From assembly GCF_004214935.1 (NCBI RefSeq), contig NZ_SFCC01000009.1, positions 289,803 to 353,802 on the forward strand: DNA of 64,000 nt, in the 5' to 3' direction. This document shows positions 1-9,086 of this stretch, piece by piece. Source of the stretch: Amycolatopsis suaedae (GTDB lineage Bacteria > Actinomycetota > Actinomycetes > Mycobacteriales > Pseudonocardiaceae). Both the position numbers and the translations under genes were made by a program. The first letter of the stretch is position 1, and the number at the start of each line of letters is the position of its first letter. Below the pieces are notes generated by a model that saw only the letters and a list, made by a program, of their open reading frames with translations, had not been told where the DNA came from and made no database searches.

Positions 1-692
1 GCCTGGTCGACGAATCCCACCTCGGTGGCGACGTCGGGCAGTGGGTGGCCGCGCTCGATGAGCCGCCGGGCGAGCCCAACCCGGTACTGGTTGAGGTAGG
101 CATGTGGTGGCATGCCATAGCGATGCCGGAACGCACGCAACACCGAGTACTGACTCACGCCGAATCTGGAAGCCAGTTCGGCGAGTCCAGGAGGGTCGCG
201 GAACTGGTCCAACAGCAACTGCTGCGCCTCCTGAGCCAAGCCCGGTCCAGCCTCGGGGTCGGTGTACGGCGTCGCGTGTTCCGCGAACAGTCGCCGAAGG
301 ACGATCGTGAGATCGTCCGCGTCCGCGTTCGGCAGTGCTCGCAATTGGCGGGCCAGCCGCGGGTCGTTCACGATTCTCGAGGTGAACACCGGTTGTGCGC
401 CCAGCAGCGAACGTACCAGCCAGACCGGCGGATACAGCGCGACGTAGGACCAGCCGTACTCGTCCACTGACCGTCCGGTGTGGACGATCTCGGGGTTGAT
501 CAGCACGATCGCGCCAGCGCCTGCGTACTCGGTGTCGCGGCCGTACCGCAGCTCCTCTCTGCCGCTGTCCAGTACACCGATCGTGTAGGTGTCGTGTGCG
601 TGCCTGCTGAACTCGTGGTGCAGGAACCGCGCGTGCAGCATCGCCAAGCCACTCATCGCCTGGTGCCAGTTGTAGTGCGCGAACTCCTCCAT
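1..692 (-). CDS. AraC-family transcriptional regulator (C-terminus cut by window edge)
   Basis: Reading the minus strand from the ATG at 690-692 gives an uninterrupted frame of about 230 residues that runs off the left edge. The N-terminal half looks like a cupin ligand-binding domain (many His and acidic residues, then a segment around GAIVLINPEIVHTG). The C-terminal half has the AraC helix-turn-helix pattern (LASRFGVSQYSVLRAFRHRYG, then PHAYLNQYRVGLARRLI), and the second helix-turn-helix is just starting at the edge. It probably acts as a cytoplasmic DNA-binding regulator. Its target is unknown; the adjacent small gene at 719-1354 lies 26 bp upstream of it in the same orientation and may be co-transcribed. 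Confidence 0.85.
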   Translation of the reverse strand, partial: MEEFAHYNWHQAMSGLAMLHARFLHHEFSRHAHDTYTIGVLDSGREELRYGRDTEYAGAGAIVLINPEIVHTGRSVDEYGWSYVALYPPVWLVRSLLGAQPVFTSRIVNDPRLARQLRALPNADADDLTIVLRRLFAEHATPYTDPEAGPGLAQEAQQLLLDQFRDPPGLAELASRFGVSQYSVLRAFRHRYGMPPHAYLNQYRVGLARRLIERGHPLPDVATEVGFVDQ

Positions 693-718
693 GTCGTCAG
701 GTTACGTGTTGCCGACGG

Positions 719-1354
719 CTACGAGCTGATCGCCGCGGCGATCGATCCGGCCGTCCAGTTGCCGCGAGCCCCGGGACGGTGCGCGAGATGTTCGGCGGTA
801 TCGGCGACCGTCCAGCCGTGGGTGTCACGAAGCCCGATGGCGAGCATGCGCAGGTACGCGGCCGAGGGCGGTACAGGTTCGACGTCAGCCGCTGACCAAG
901 GCGCGGTGAAGGTGAGTAACGGGTAGCCGTCGACGTTTCCCAGGTACTGCAGCGTTTCGTACCGTCCGGGGCCCAGTTGGTCCCTGCCGTTGGTCAACAC
1001 CGCCCGCAGGTCGACGTCGGCGCCGGGATCGCGATACATCTCCTGAGCGGCGACGTCCGCGAACTGGCCGGCGGTGATCAGGTAGGCGGTGGCCGGTGTG
1101 GTCTCGGGAAGCGCCACGTCGAGGAACGCGCGCCCGCCGTTCCAGACGGGGGAGTAGGTGGCGAAGTAGACCCCACCGGGAATCGAGCACGGGCGTATCC
1201 GGGTGGGTGCGGTGCGGTTGCGGCAACCGGGGTAGATCCGCTGGGCCCCAGGCGGGGTGCCGCCCGACAAGTAGCAGTCGAAACGGCGACGAGCCATGTT
1301 GGAGCCGTAGCTGACGTACCAGACCCACTCGGGCTGCCTCGCCGCATCGTCCAT
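719..1354 (-). CDS. Gamma-glutamylcyclotransferase-fold protein
   Basis: The protein has 211 residues from the ATG at 1352-1354. The start of the fold is visible as WYVSYGSNM near the N-terminus, the glycine-rich substrate loop of the GGCT/AIG2-like family. These small cytoplasmic enzymes release 5-oxoproline from gamma-glutamyl compounds, though many family members (some mislabelled histone deacetylase) have no assigned substrate. An in-frame ATG at 1370-1372 would add six residues. I prefer the inner one because GGGTGG sits just before it. It is followed closely by the AraC gene, so the pair may form one transcript divergent from the transporter at 1452. Confidence 0.65.
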   Translation of the reverse strand: MDDAARQPEWVWYVSYGSNMARRRFDCYLSGGTPPGAQRIYPGCRNRTAPTRIRPCSIPGGVYFATYSPVWNGGRAFLDVALPETTPATAYLITAGQFADVAAQEMYRDPGADVDLRAVLTNGRDQLGPGRYETLQYLGNVDGYPLLTFTAPWSAADVEPVPPSAAYLRMLAIGLRDTHGWTVADTAEHLAHRPGARGNWTAGSIAAAISS

Positions 1355-1451
1355 CACCCACCCATTGTCCATCGGGCGCCGTGGCTGTTCTGGTGGGAAC
1401 GGCCGGCTATCCGGTATGGTCCGCGAATCTTCCACGTCGAAGGGCGCGGCG

Positions 1452-2891
1452 ATGACGAGTGAACGCGACGAAGCGACGAACTCGGTGGCGGACCGTTTCC
1501 CGGCGCGGGTGCTGGCGCGCCCGAAGGTCGCACAGCTACCTGAGCCGCCGACATCGACCTGGCGAATCATCGGGCCGGGCGTCGTCGCCGCGGGTGTCGG
1601 GCTCGCCTCCGGTGAGTTCATCCTGTTTCCGTACATCGCCTCACAGGTCGGCCTGGTTTTCGTCTGGGCCGCACTGGTCGGCGTGGTGACGCAGTACTTC
1701 CTCAACATGGAGATCGAGCGGTACACCCTGGCGACGGGGGAGACCGCTCTCACCGGGTTCAGCCGGTACTGGCGGCACTGGGGTCTGGTGTTCGCCGTTC
1801 TGACGATTCTGGCCAACCTGTGGCCGGGCTGGGTGACGAGCTCGGCCACCTTGGTGACCTACCTCTGGGGCGGAAGCGTCACCTGGATCGCCGTCGGCAT
1901 GCTGGTGGCCATCGGGTTGATTCTCACTCTCGCGCCCATTGTCTATGTCGCGCTCGAACGCGTCGAGATGCTCAAGGTCGCCGCCGTTGTCGTCCTGCTG
2001 GGGGTCGGTGCGTTCGTGGCGATCTCGGCAGACGCGTGGAACGACCTGCCGACGATCATTACCGATGCTGGATTGCCCGCGGAGGAGCTGGGTTTCGCCC
2101 TGCTGCTGGGTGCCCTTGCGTTCGCCGGCGCGGGTGGCGGGCAGAACCTCGTGCAGAGCAACTGGATCCGTGACAAGGGCTTCGGCATGGGGCGGTACGT
2201 ACCCAGGATCGCGAGCCCCGTCACCGGAAAGCCGGAGGCCGCACCGAGTACGGGGTTCGTCTTCGAGCCGACAGAGGAGAACTTGACCCGATGGCGAGCG
2301 TGGTGGCGCTTCGCCAACAGGGAACAGCTGTACACGTTTGTGCTGATCACGTTCGTGTCCATCCTTTTCACCTCATTACTTGCCTATTCAACGGTGTTCG
2401 GCCGCGATGACCTGCCCAACGGCATCGGTTTTCTTCGAATCGAGGGCGAGCAGCTGGCGGCGACCGTTGGTGGTTGGTTCGGCACCTTGTTCTGGCTTGT
2501 GGGAGCTGTTTCGCTCTTCGCAGCTGCTCTCGGAATTGTGGACTACACCGCGCGGCTGGTCGCGGACGTGATCAAGACGTCCTACGCCCGGCGAGTCAAG
2601 GAATCCACTCTGTATTTCCTCCTGGTGTGGCTCCTGATCCTGGTCGGTTGCGTGATCCTGCTCGCTGGATTCGGGCAGCCGTTGGTTTTGCTCGTCATTT
2701 CAGCATCGGTTGGCGGCATGATGATGTTCGTCTACTCGGCCTTGCTGATGGTGCTCAACCGCCGAACCCTGCCGAAGCAGATACGTATCGGCTCCGGCAG
2801 GATGGTGGCGCTGGCGTGGTCCTTCCTGCTCTTCGGTGTGCTCAGCGTGCTCACTGTCATCGATCAAGGTGCCAAGCTCTTCGGCGGATGA
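1452..2891 (+). CDS. Nramp-related membrane transporter
   Basis: The product has 479 residues and about 11 hydrophobic segments, with the Nramp arrangement beginning GPGVVAAGVGLASGEFILFP. The start is the ATG at 1452; the reading frame is open further upstream but without a better signal. Canonical Nramp Mn/Fe importers have DPGN in the first membrane helix and a Met-Pro-His motif in helix 6. Here the first helix carries GLASGE, and I do not see the MPH motif in the helix around GALAFAGAGGGQN. It therefore belongs to a divergent branch whose substrate need not be manganese or iron. GC content is lower than in the central part of the window. Two hairpins downstream (3010-3056) may end its transcript. 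Confidence 0.8.
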   Translation: MTSERDEATNSVADRFPARVLARPKVAQLPEPPTSTWRIIGPGVVAAGVGLASGEFILFPYIASQVGLVFVWAALVGVVTQYFLNMEIERYTLATGETALTGFSRYWRHWGLVFAVLTILANLWPGWVTSSATLVTYLWGGSVTWIAVGMLVAIGLILTLAPIVYVALERVEMLKVAAVVVLLGVGAFVAISADAWNDLPTIITDAGLPAEELGFALLLGALAFAGAGGGQNLVQSNWIRDKGFGMGRYVPRIASPVTGKPEAAPSTGFVFEPTEENLTRWRAWWRFANREQLYTFVLITFVSILFTSLLAYSTVFGRDDLPNGIGFLRIEGEQLAATVGGWFGTLFWLVGAVSLFAAALGIVDYTARLVADVIKTSYARRVKESTLYFLLVWLLILVGCVILLAGFGQPLVLLVISASVGGMMMFVYSALLMVLNRRTLPKQIRIGSGRMVALAWSFLLFGVLSVLTVIDQGAKLFGG

Positions 2892-3009
2892 CGGTGGGAG
2901 TGTAGGTCCTGCGGGGAGTTTTGCGCCCGTGGCGGCGCCCCGTCCCGTGTCATGTCGTCAACGCTACTCGTGCGACTCGTCGGGGTCAAAACCGCAATCG
3001 TCGAAGAAT

Positions 3010-3056
3010 GCGAACGGTCCGTTCGCGTAAGTGGCTTTCGTGAATGGCCCATTCGC
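3010..3056 (+). terminator. Two consecutive hairpins after the Nramp-like gene
   Basis: GCGAACGG and CCGTTCGC (3010-3017 and 3019-3026) form an 8-bp stem around a single T. A second stem, GTGAATGG with CCATTCGC (about 3040-3056), follows with one G-T pair. Neither has a T-run. They lie between the transporter stop at 2891 and the HNH gene start at 3103, so termination or attenuation is the likely role. Nothing else recognisable is present in 2892-3102. Confidence 0.4.
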
Positions 3057-3102
3057 GCGGAACGGGCGACGAATCTGTCGTCGGAGGGGTTATGTTGAAA
3101 TC

Positions 3103-4365
3103 ATGGGCACAAGAGCGGATCCCATGGAATCAATGGACATGTACCAAGAGGAGGTCGTGCATGTACTGGAAGGTCGGGCGTCGACGCTGCTCGAACGGGC
3201 CAGTGCTGGGCTCGCGGAGAAGTACTCGCGGCGCGCCGCTGTGCGACTGCTCGCTGCCGTGGACGCGCAGCTGGCGAAGTTGGAGGCGGTAAGGGCTGAC
3301 GCCCTCGCCATGTTCGGTGACCTGTGTGGAAGCGAGCGGGATGGTGCGGCGGAACTTGCCCTGGTGCTGGCGATAACTGAGAACCAGGCCACCCGCGAAC
3401 TCTCGCATGCGCGATCGCTGCGTTCACGCCTGCCCAAGGTCATGGGACTGATGCGGGCAGGAAAGGTGCGCTTCTACACCGCGGGCAAGGTGTGTGAGGC
3501 GACCTCCTGGCTGTCCGAATCGGCAGTCCGTGAGGTCGATGCGGTGCTCGAAAGCCGGTTAGTTGGAAAGAACCCATTGAGTGCCCGCCGTGCTGCGTGC
3601 TACGCCGCAGCCAAAGCCGACCCTGAAGGGCTTGCCCGGCGTACGCGAAAGCGCCGCGAGCAGCGGGCCGTGCACCTCGTGCACAACGGCGCCGGCGTGG
3701 CCGACCTGTTGTTGGTGGACGCACCGGTGGAGCGTGCCGTCGCTGCGTATACGCGTATCGACAACATGGCGAAGGCGCTGAAGACCAAGGATGAACCACG
3801 GAAACTGGACCAGCTCCGCAGCGATGTCGCGCTTGACCTGCTGCTAACCGGAACAGGCGGTACGCCACCGAAGGCTGAGGTCTATGTCTACCTCGACTAC
3901 CTCACCTTGGCGAAGCTCAACGACAATCCAGCCGACCTGGCTGGGCACGGCCCCATCTCGGCGAGCCTTGCCCGTGACCTGGTCGCCACACCCGGTGCCG
4001 TCCTGCGTCGCATCATCACCGAGCCTGCGACCGGGCAGCCGATCGAACTCGGCCGGCGCCGATATCGACCGACGGCTACCGTTGACGAGTTTCTTCGCAT
4101 CCGCGACCGCGAGTGCCGGCATCCCGGCTGTCATCGGCCAGCTCACTTCGCGGAGCTGGACCACAACAAGCCGTGGAGCCGAGGCGGGACGACCGACGTG
4201 GCTCAGCTTCACGGGTACTGCAAACGACATCACCGGATCAAGCACACCCCGGGATGGAAACACGTGGCCGAGAACGGAGACGTGGTCATCACGACTCCGG
4301 GCGGAAGCCGGCACGTGAGTCGGCTGGTGCCGCTCCATGAGCCACGAGCCGCCGCACCTCCGTGA
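3103..4365 (+). CDS. DUF222 / HNH endonuclease (13E12-type)
   Basis: The 420-residue protein has the helical DUF222 region at about residues 40-260 and a C-terminal HNH nuclease module: CRHPGC, then ELDHNKPWSRGG, then HGYCKRHH. The paired Cys ligands and the D-H metal/catalytic residues are intact. This family occurs in many copies in actinobacteria (the REP13E12-associated proteins of mycobacteria) and is thought to consist of DNA endonucleases linked to mobile elements, with no proven cellular role. The start is the ATG after a weak GGTTATGTTG leader. Further ATGs (at 3124 and 3136, for example) would also keep all domains. GC content is lower than in the neighbouring 9-60 kb region, compatible with acquired DNA. 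Confidence 0.85.
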   Translation: MGTRADPMESMDMYQEEVVHVLEGRASTLLERASAGLAEKYSRRAAVRLLAAVDAQLAKLEAVRADALAMFGDLCGSERDGAAELALVLAITENQATRELSHARSLRSRLPKVMGLMRAGKVRFYTAGKVCEATSWLSESAVREVDAVLESRLVGKNPLSARRAACYAAAKADPEGLARRTRKRREQRAVHLVHNGAGVADLLLVDAPVERAVAAYTRIDNMAKALKTKDEPRKLDQLRSDVALDLLLTGTGGTPPKAEVYVYLDYLTLAKLNDNPADLAGHGPISASLARDLVATPGAVLRRIITEPATGQPIELGRRRYRPTATVDEFLRIRDRECRHPGCHRPAHFAELDHNKPWSRGGTTDVAQLHGYCKRHHRIKHTPGWKHVAENGDVVITTPGGSRHVSRLVPLHEPRAAAPP

Positions 4366-4457
4366 CGGAAGGTCATGAGAACCACATTGCGTGATGGGCG
4401 GCGGCTGAGCTCTCCGGCGGTGCGCGACCCATGCGCAGCGTGAGGCGCAGTAACGAC

Positions 4458-4499
4458 GATAACAGAGTCATGTTATCAGGTGTGTTATCGTTGGTAACA
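4458..4499. promoter_or_regulatory. Repeated TGTTATC half-sites upstream of the SDR gene
   Basis: GATAACA (4458-4464) and TGTTATC (4471-4477) form a 7-bp inverted repeat. TGTTATC recurs at 4483-4489, and GGTAACA (4493-4499) is a one-mismatch inverted copy. The cluster ends 30 bp before the ATG at 4530, the expected place for a repressor or activator binding site. No cognate regulator gene is adjacent. Confidence 0.5.
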
Positions 4500-4529
4500 T
4501 CATGTCGGTTGCGACGATAAGGAGAGTTC

Positions 4530-5255
4530 ATGACCCGGGTAGCGATCGTCACCGGTGGTTCTCGTGGCATTGGCAGGCAGAGTGTCGAGCGGCTCGTGGA
4601 GGACGGCTTCGCCGTCGTCGTCGGCTACGGCGGAAACGCCAAGGAAGCACACGATGTGGTCGAAACCCTCACCGCCGGTGGCGGTCAGGCGATCGCGGTT
4701 CAGGCCGATGTTGGCGATGAGGTCGCCGTCAAGGTCCTGTTCGACACGGCTGAGAGCGCGTTCGGGGGTATCGACGTTGTTGTGCACGCAGCCGGCGTCA
4801 TGCACCTGGCGCCACTGGCTGAACTCGCCCTCGACGCGATGGATCGCATGCACCGCACGAACATTCGTGGCACGTTCGTCGTCGACCAGCAGGCGGCTCG
4901 CCGGGTCCGAACGGGCGGCGCCATCATCAACTTCTCGTCGTCGGTACTGGGGCTGGGGATGCCTGGTTACGCGGCTTACGCCGCGTCGAAGGGAGCGGTG
5001 GAGGCGATAACGTTGATTCTCGCCAGGGAGCTGCGTGGCCGGGACATCACGGTCAACGCAGTCGCGCCCGGGCCGACGGCAACTGCCCTGTTCCTCGACG
5101 GCAAGGACGAGGAGACGGTCGCCCGGCTGGCAGGTCAGGCTCCGCTGGAGCGGCTCGGCAGGCCGGAGGACATCGCCGAGGTCGTCTCGTTCCTCGCCGG
5201 GCCCGCGCGCTGGGTCAACGGTCAGGTGCTGCGCGCCAACGGTGGAATCGTCTAA
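4530..5255 (+). CDS. SDR-family oxidoreductase (3-oxoacyl-ACP reductase-like)
   Basis: The 241-residue protein is a classical short-chain dehydrogenase. TGGSRGIG forms the NAD(P)-binding turn near the N-terminus, VVHAAG corresponds to the NNAG motif, SSS lies in the catalytic strand, and YAASK carries the Tyr and Lys. It ends with the usual GQVLRANGGIV segment. It should interconvert a ketone and an alcohol with NAD(P)H in the cytoplasm; the substrate cannot be told from sequence. A good ribosome-binding site (AAGGAGA) precedes the ATG. The operator-like repeats at 4458-4499 suggest inducible expression. The GNAT gene follows 85 bp downstream on the same strand. Confidence 0.88.
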   Translation: MTRVAIVTGGSRGIGRQSVERLVEDGFAVVVGYGGNAKEAHDVVETLTAGGGQAIAVQADVGDEVAVKVLFDTAESAFGGIDVVVHAAGVMHLAPLAELALDAMDRMHRTNIRGTFVVDQQAARRVRTGGAIINFSSSVLGLGMPGYAAYAASKGAVEAITLILARELRGRDITVNAVAPGPTATALFLDGKDEETVARLAGQAPLERLGRPEDIAEVVSFLAGPARWVNGQVLRANGGIV

Positions 5256-5340
5256 GCAGGAAGGAATCGGTGCGAGTTGCTAGCGGGAACGGTCGGGCGG
5301 ACGTGCTAGAGCCTCGAACCGCTCGTTCTAAACTCAGCCG

Positions 5341-5835
5341 ATGTCGATCGTCGCTATTCGCCCGGCGACCGCGGCTGACGGGGCCACCATCGCAAGGATC
5401 TGGTACGCCGGCTGGCGTGATGCCCATCTCGGCAACGTTCCCGATGCGCTGCTCGTGGCCCGTACGAGGGAGTCCTTCGACACCCGTGCAGCGCAACATG
5501 TCGGTGACACTGTCGTCGCCACCGTCGACGGTGCCGTGGCGGGCTTCGTCATGGTCATCGGCGATGAGGTCGAGCAGGTCTACGTCGCCGAGGAACACCG
5601 GGGACACGGCGTCGCCGCTTTGTTGCTGGACGAAGCCGAGCGGCTGGTCCGCGAGGCGGGCCACGGCCGTGCATGGCTTGCTGTCGTAGCTGGCAACGCG
5701 AGGGCCCGCCGGTTCTATGAACGCCGTGGCTGGATCGACGAAGGCATCTTCGATCACGCGGCTCCCCATGAGGACGGCCCGATTACCGTTCCCGCGCACC
5801 GCTACGTGAAGGACGTCGGGCAAGCATCCCGCTGA
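5341..5835 (+). CDS. GNAT-family N-acetyltransferase
   Basis: The 164-residue protein has the GNAT core. The acetyl-CoA pyrophosphate loop is EEHRGHGVAALLL (Q/R-x-x-G-x-G/A pattern), followed by NARARRFYERRGW, the family's C-terminal N-x-x-A-x-x-F-Y-x-x-x-G-W signature. It transfers an acetyl group from acetyl-CoA to an amine of an unknown small molecule or protein. Its 3' end overlaps the convergent PepSY gene by about 50 bp. Confidence 0.85.
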   Translation: MSIVAIRPATAADGATIARIWYAGWRDAHLGNVPDALLVARTRESFDTRAAQHVGDTVVATVDGAVAGFVMVIGDEVEQVYVAEEHRGHGVAALLLDEAERLVREAGHGRAWLAVVAGNARARRFYERRGWIDEGIFDHAAPHEDGPITVPAHRYVKDVGQASR

Positions 5836-7183
5836 GCGCGTCCACGACGAGGAACGCCAGCAAGCTCACACCGAACACGGGGAGGAACCACCCGACGAAC
5901 CCGGCTGCCACGACCAGCGGCACGAGCGCCCAGCGAGGGACCGCACGCCAGGCGCCCCGGGGAAACGGTCTGCCTACGCCGAATCGGTCGCGGGTCGGCC
6001 GCCGATGCCACCACATGCGGTAGCCCCAGCAGATCACCGCCACCAGAGCAAGGCAAACCGCTGCGAGCACGATCTGGTTCGCGAGCCCGAACAGCAGTCC
6101 CATGTGGGCGTCGATTCCCCAGCGCGCCAGCTTGGCGCCCAGTGGGTAGTCGTCGAACCGCAACGCTTCGAGCAACTGCCCGGTGGCCGGGTCGAAGGCG
6201 GCACTGTCCTGCTTCACCGGCCAGCTGTTGGTGATCTGCTTGACGAGGTAGACCTCACCTTCGGCAGACGGTGGCGTCACCTCCACCGGTCCGTCGAGGC
6301 CGGACGCACGGGCGGCGGCCAGGACGCGGTCGGGCCCGACGTCCGGACCGGTGGCGGTGCCGGTGTGCCCCTCGTGACCGGCATGGCCACCGTGCTCTGC
6401 GTGCTCCGACAGGCTCGTCGACAACGTCGGCGTCTCCCAGGACAGGGCCGCACGCAGATCGGTGATCGTCTCGCCGGCGTATTGGGACCAGGTCAGGCCG
6501 GTCACCGACAGGAACAGCAGCACCGCCGCGATCCAGGTCCCAGTGGCCGCGTGCCACGAGATGACGCGACGGCGACCGCTCGCCCGGCGGTCCGGCAGCA
6601 GCAGCCGGCCCCGGCCGTGGCGGCGCCGCACCCGCGACCACCACAGCACGAGCCCGCCGAGTACGACCACCCACAACCAACTCGCCGCCAGCTCGCTGTA
6701 CAGCCGGCCGACGTCGCCGAGGTGCAGCCCCCGATGCAACTCGTCCACCCACGTGCGCAGCGGGGTCGCCTGACTGGAACCGTAGGTCTCCAGCACACCG
6801 CGCACCTGTGTTGTGTACGGGTCGACGTAGGCGGTCAGCCAGTGGCTGGGCTCGAGGTCCGGCCTGCTGAAGATCACCTGCGTGGTGCTGGTCGGCTCGC
6901 CCCCCGGCCGTACCCGGACGACGGTGGCGTCGGGGACGGCTCGTGCCGCGGCGTCGATCTGCCGCTGCAACGGCAGCGTCACCTCGCCGGCAGGCACCTG
7001 CAGCTCGTGGTCGTACACGACGCGCTCAAGCTGCGGAGTGAACACGTAGAACAGCCCGCTCAGTGCCGCGACCAGCAGAAAGGGGCCGACGAGCACGCCG
7101 GCGTAGAAGTGCAGGCGCAACAGCAGCGGGCGCAGCGAAGCGCGCGCCTGGGTGGGGCGTTCGGCGAGGTCATCGGTGGTCAC
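5783..7183 (-). CDS. PepSY-domain membrane protein with a His-rich loop
   Basis: From the GTG at 7183 the product has 466 residues with four or more membrane helices in the PepSY_TM layout: an N-terminal RLHFYAGVLVGPFLLVAALSG helix, a large external loop, central WLWVVVLGGLVLWW, then further helices. Conserved His residues (LHRGLHLGD, SWHAATG) resemble the heme-b ligands of this iron-uptake and ferric-reductase-like family. An extracytoplasmic stretch contains EHAEHGGHAGHEGH, a likely metal-binding patch. An ATG at 7246 would lengthen the N-terminus but overlaps the divergent cyclase start, so the start is uncertain. Involvement in iron or copper handling is inference. Confidence 0.8.
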   Translation of the reverse strand: MTTDDLAERPTQARASLRPLLLRLHFYAGVLVGPFLLVAALSGLFYVFTPQLERVVYDHELQVPAGEVTLPLQRQIDAAARAVPDATVVRVRPGGEPTSTTQVIFSRPDLEPSHWLTAYVDPYTTQVRGVLETYGSSQATPLRTWVDELHRGLHLGDVGRLYSELAASWLWVVVLGGLVLWWSRVRRRHGRGRLLLPDRRASGRRRVISWHAATGTWIAAVLLFLSVTGLTWSQYAGETITDLRAALSWETPTLSTSLSEHAEHGGHAGHEGHTGTATGPDVGPDRVLAAARASGLDGPVEVTPPSAEGEVYLVKQITNSWPVKQDSAAFDPATGQLLEALRFDDYPLGAKLARWGIDAHMGLLFGLANQIVLAAVCLALVAVICWGYRMWWHRRPTRDRFGVGRPFPRGAWRAVPRWALVPLVVAAGFVGWFLPVFGVSLLAFLVVDALSGMLARRPSRSGARER

Positions 7184-7244
7184 AGCTAACGAGTCGTCCG
7201 CGACGACCGGAAAGTTCCCGGGCGAGATGTGGTTGGCTGACGGC

Positions 7245-8045
7245 ATGCGCACGTTCGTCGACATCTCGGTCCCGTTGAAGTCGGGCATCCCGTCCGATCC
7301 TCCGGGCATGTGCCCGGAGATCGAGTATCTCGCGCACGACGACACCGTCGATCAGATGCTGTCGCTCTTCCCGGGCGCGACCAAGGCCGATCTACCCGAC
7401 GGCGAGGGCTGGGCGCTGGAATGGATCCGGCTCACCACGCACTGCGGCACACACCTGGACGCTCCCTACCACTACGCCTCCACAATGGACAACGGCAGGC
7501 GGGCCATAACCATCGACGAGGTGCCGCTGGAATGGTGCCTCCAACCTGGGGTGAAGCTGGACTTCCGGCACCTGCCGGACGGCTACGTCGTGACCCCCGA
7601 CGACATCGACGCCGAACTCGACCGGATCGGGCACACCCTGAGCCCGCTGGAGATCGTGGTGGTCAACACCAGTGCGGGTACCCGCTACGGCGAGGACGAC
7701 TACCTCGCCAAAGGCTGCGGAATGGGCCGGGACGCGACCTTGCATCTGCTGCGCCAGGGCGTGCGGCTCACCGGGACCGACGCCTGGAGCTGGGACGCGC
7801 CCTTTTCCTACACCGCACGTCGCTTCGCCGAGGAACACGATGCCTCGATCATCTGGGAAGGTCACCGGGCAGGCAGGGAGATCGGGTACTGCCACATCGA
7901 GAAGCTGCACAACCTCGAGGCGCTGCCGTCGACGGGCTTCGAGGTGTCCTGCTTCCCGGTGAAGATCCATGCCGCATCGGCGGGCTGGACCCGCGCGGTC
8001 GCGGTCTTCGACGACGGCGAGCCTCCGTCACGGCCAGCAGGATGA
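7245..8045 (+). CDS. Cyclase-family metal-dependent hydrolase
   Basis: The 266-residue protein belongs to the cyclase / kynurenine-formamidase-like family (Pfam Cyclase). It starts with FVDISVPLKSG and has the family's metal-binding motif as HCGTHLDAPYHY at about residues 66-78 (consensus H-x-G-T-H-x-D-x-P-x-H). The His and Asp residues bind Zn or Mn. Members hydrolyse formamides, lactones or related bonds. The substrate here is unknown. It converges with the monooxygenase at 8028-9086 and overlaps it by 18 bp. The first ATG region is shared with the divergent PepSY gene, so regulation of the two may be linked. Confidence 0.85.
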   Translation: MRTFVDISVPLKSGIPSDPPGMCPEIEYLAHDDTVDQMLSLFPGATKADLPDGEGWALEWIRLTTHCGTHLDAPYHYASTMDNGRRAITIDEVPLEWCLQPGVKLDFRHLPDGYVVTPDDIDAELDRIGHTLSPLEIVVVNTSAGTRYGEDDYLAKGCGMGRDATLHLLRQGVRLTGTDAWSWDAPFSYTARRFAEEHDASIIWEGHRAGREIGYCHIEKLHNLEALPSTGFEVSCFPVKIHAASAGWTRAVAVFDDGEPPSRPAG

Positions 8046-9086
8046 CCGGACCCCGGTCAGACGCCGGGCGACATACCGTGCGTCGTGGCCGACGCCGTAC
8101 AGGCTGGCGGACAGGACGCCCCACTGGTACTCCATGCCGACAAATGCCAGTCCGGGATGCGTACGGGAGATCCCGTTGCGGTGAGCAGGCATGCCGCTGG
8201 CGTCGAGAGCGCCGAGCGGACGCAGGTATTCCAGTGCGGGGCGGTAACCGGTGGCGAAGAGGATCGTGTCGACGTGCTCGGACCGGCCGTCCGGCCAGCG
8301 CAGGACCGTACCGTCCGCCTCGGTGAACATCGGACGCCGACCGGGCCGGCCGGCTTCGATGGCCGCCCGGTAACCGGCGATGTCGATCACCGGAATGGAG
8401 CTGTGCTTGACCCGGCTCCCCAGCGGGATCCTGGACGCGACGGTGATGATCTTCCAGAACCAGGCCCCGGCGTCGGGTTCCAGCGGCTTACGGGTGGCGT
8501 ACTGGACGGGCGAGCGGGATGCCAGCGTCACCTCGGCGTGCTCCACCAGTTCGGCCGCGATCTGCACGGCGCTGTTGCCGGCGCCGACCACGACGACTCG
8601 CTGGCCGGCGAACGGCTCCGGCCGGCGGTAGTCGGCCGCGTGCAGCACGGTGCCGGTGTAGTTGCCGAGCGCGGGCAACTCCGGGCGGTAGGGGTTGTCG
8701 AACTGCCCCGTGGCGGCGACCACGGCACGGGTGACGAACTCGTTGCCGCAGTCGGTCCGCACCACATAGGCGCCGCGTACTCGGTCGACCGACGTCACCC
8801 GGGTCCCGGTGCGCAGTTCGCAGTCCGTCTTCGCCATCCCGTCACGCAGATAGTCCGAGACCTCGTACTTGGTGGGGAAGCGGTTCGGGTTCCCGGGGAA
8901 CGGCAGGCCCGGCAGGGAGTTGATGTGGGCCGGACTGAACAGTTGCAGGCTGTCGTAGTAGCGCGGCCACGAACCGGTCGCTTCCGGGCCGGCTTCCAGA
9001 ACCAGTGGACGTACGCCGTGGGCAAGCAGGGCTCTGGCAGCTGCGAGACCGGCCTGGCCGGCTCCGATGACGATCACCTTCTCCAC
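8028..9086 (-). CDS. Flavin-containing monooxygenase-type NAD(P)/FAD protein
   Basis: The 352-residue protein has an N-terminal FAD-binding GAGQAG (residues 8-13) and a second dinucleotide motif, VVVVGAGNSAVQIA, in the middle. A third landmark is FATGY near the C-terminus. This is the layout of bacterial flavoprotein monooxygenases (CzcO/FMO-like), which oxygenate small molecules or oxidise metabolites in the cytoplasm using NADPH and O2. Substrate unknown. The start is the ATG at 9086. The 500-bp space beyond it separates this gene from the laccase operon. Confidence 0.85.
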   Translation of the reverse strand: MEKVIVIGAGQAGLAAARALLAHGVRPLVLEAGPEATGSWPRYYDSLQLFSPAHINSLPGLPFPGNPNRFPTKYEVSDYLRDGMAKTDCELRTGTRVTSVDRVRGAYVVRTDCGNEFVTRAVVAATGQFDNPYRPELPALGNYTGTVLHAADYRRPEPFAGQRVVVVGAGNSAVQIAAELVEHAEVTLASRSPVQYATRKPLEPDAGAWFWKIITVASRIPLGSRVKHSSIPVIDIAGYRAAIEAGRPGRRPMFTEADGTVLRWPDGRSEHVDTILFATGYRPALEYLRPLGALDASGMPAHRNGISRTHPGLAFVGMEYQWGVLSASLYGVGHDARYVARRLTGVRSSCWP

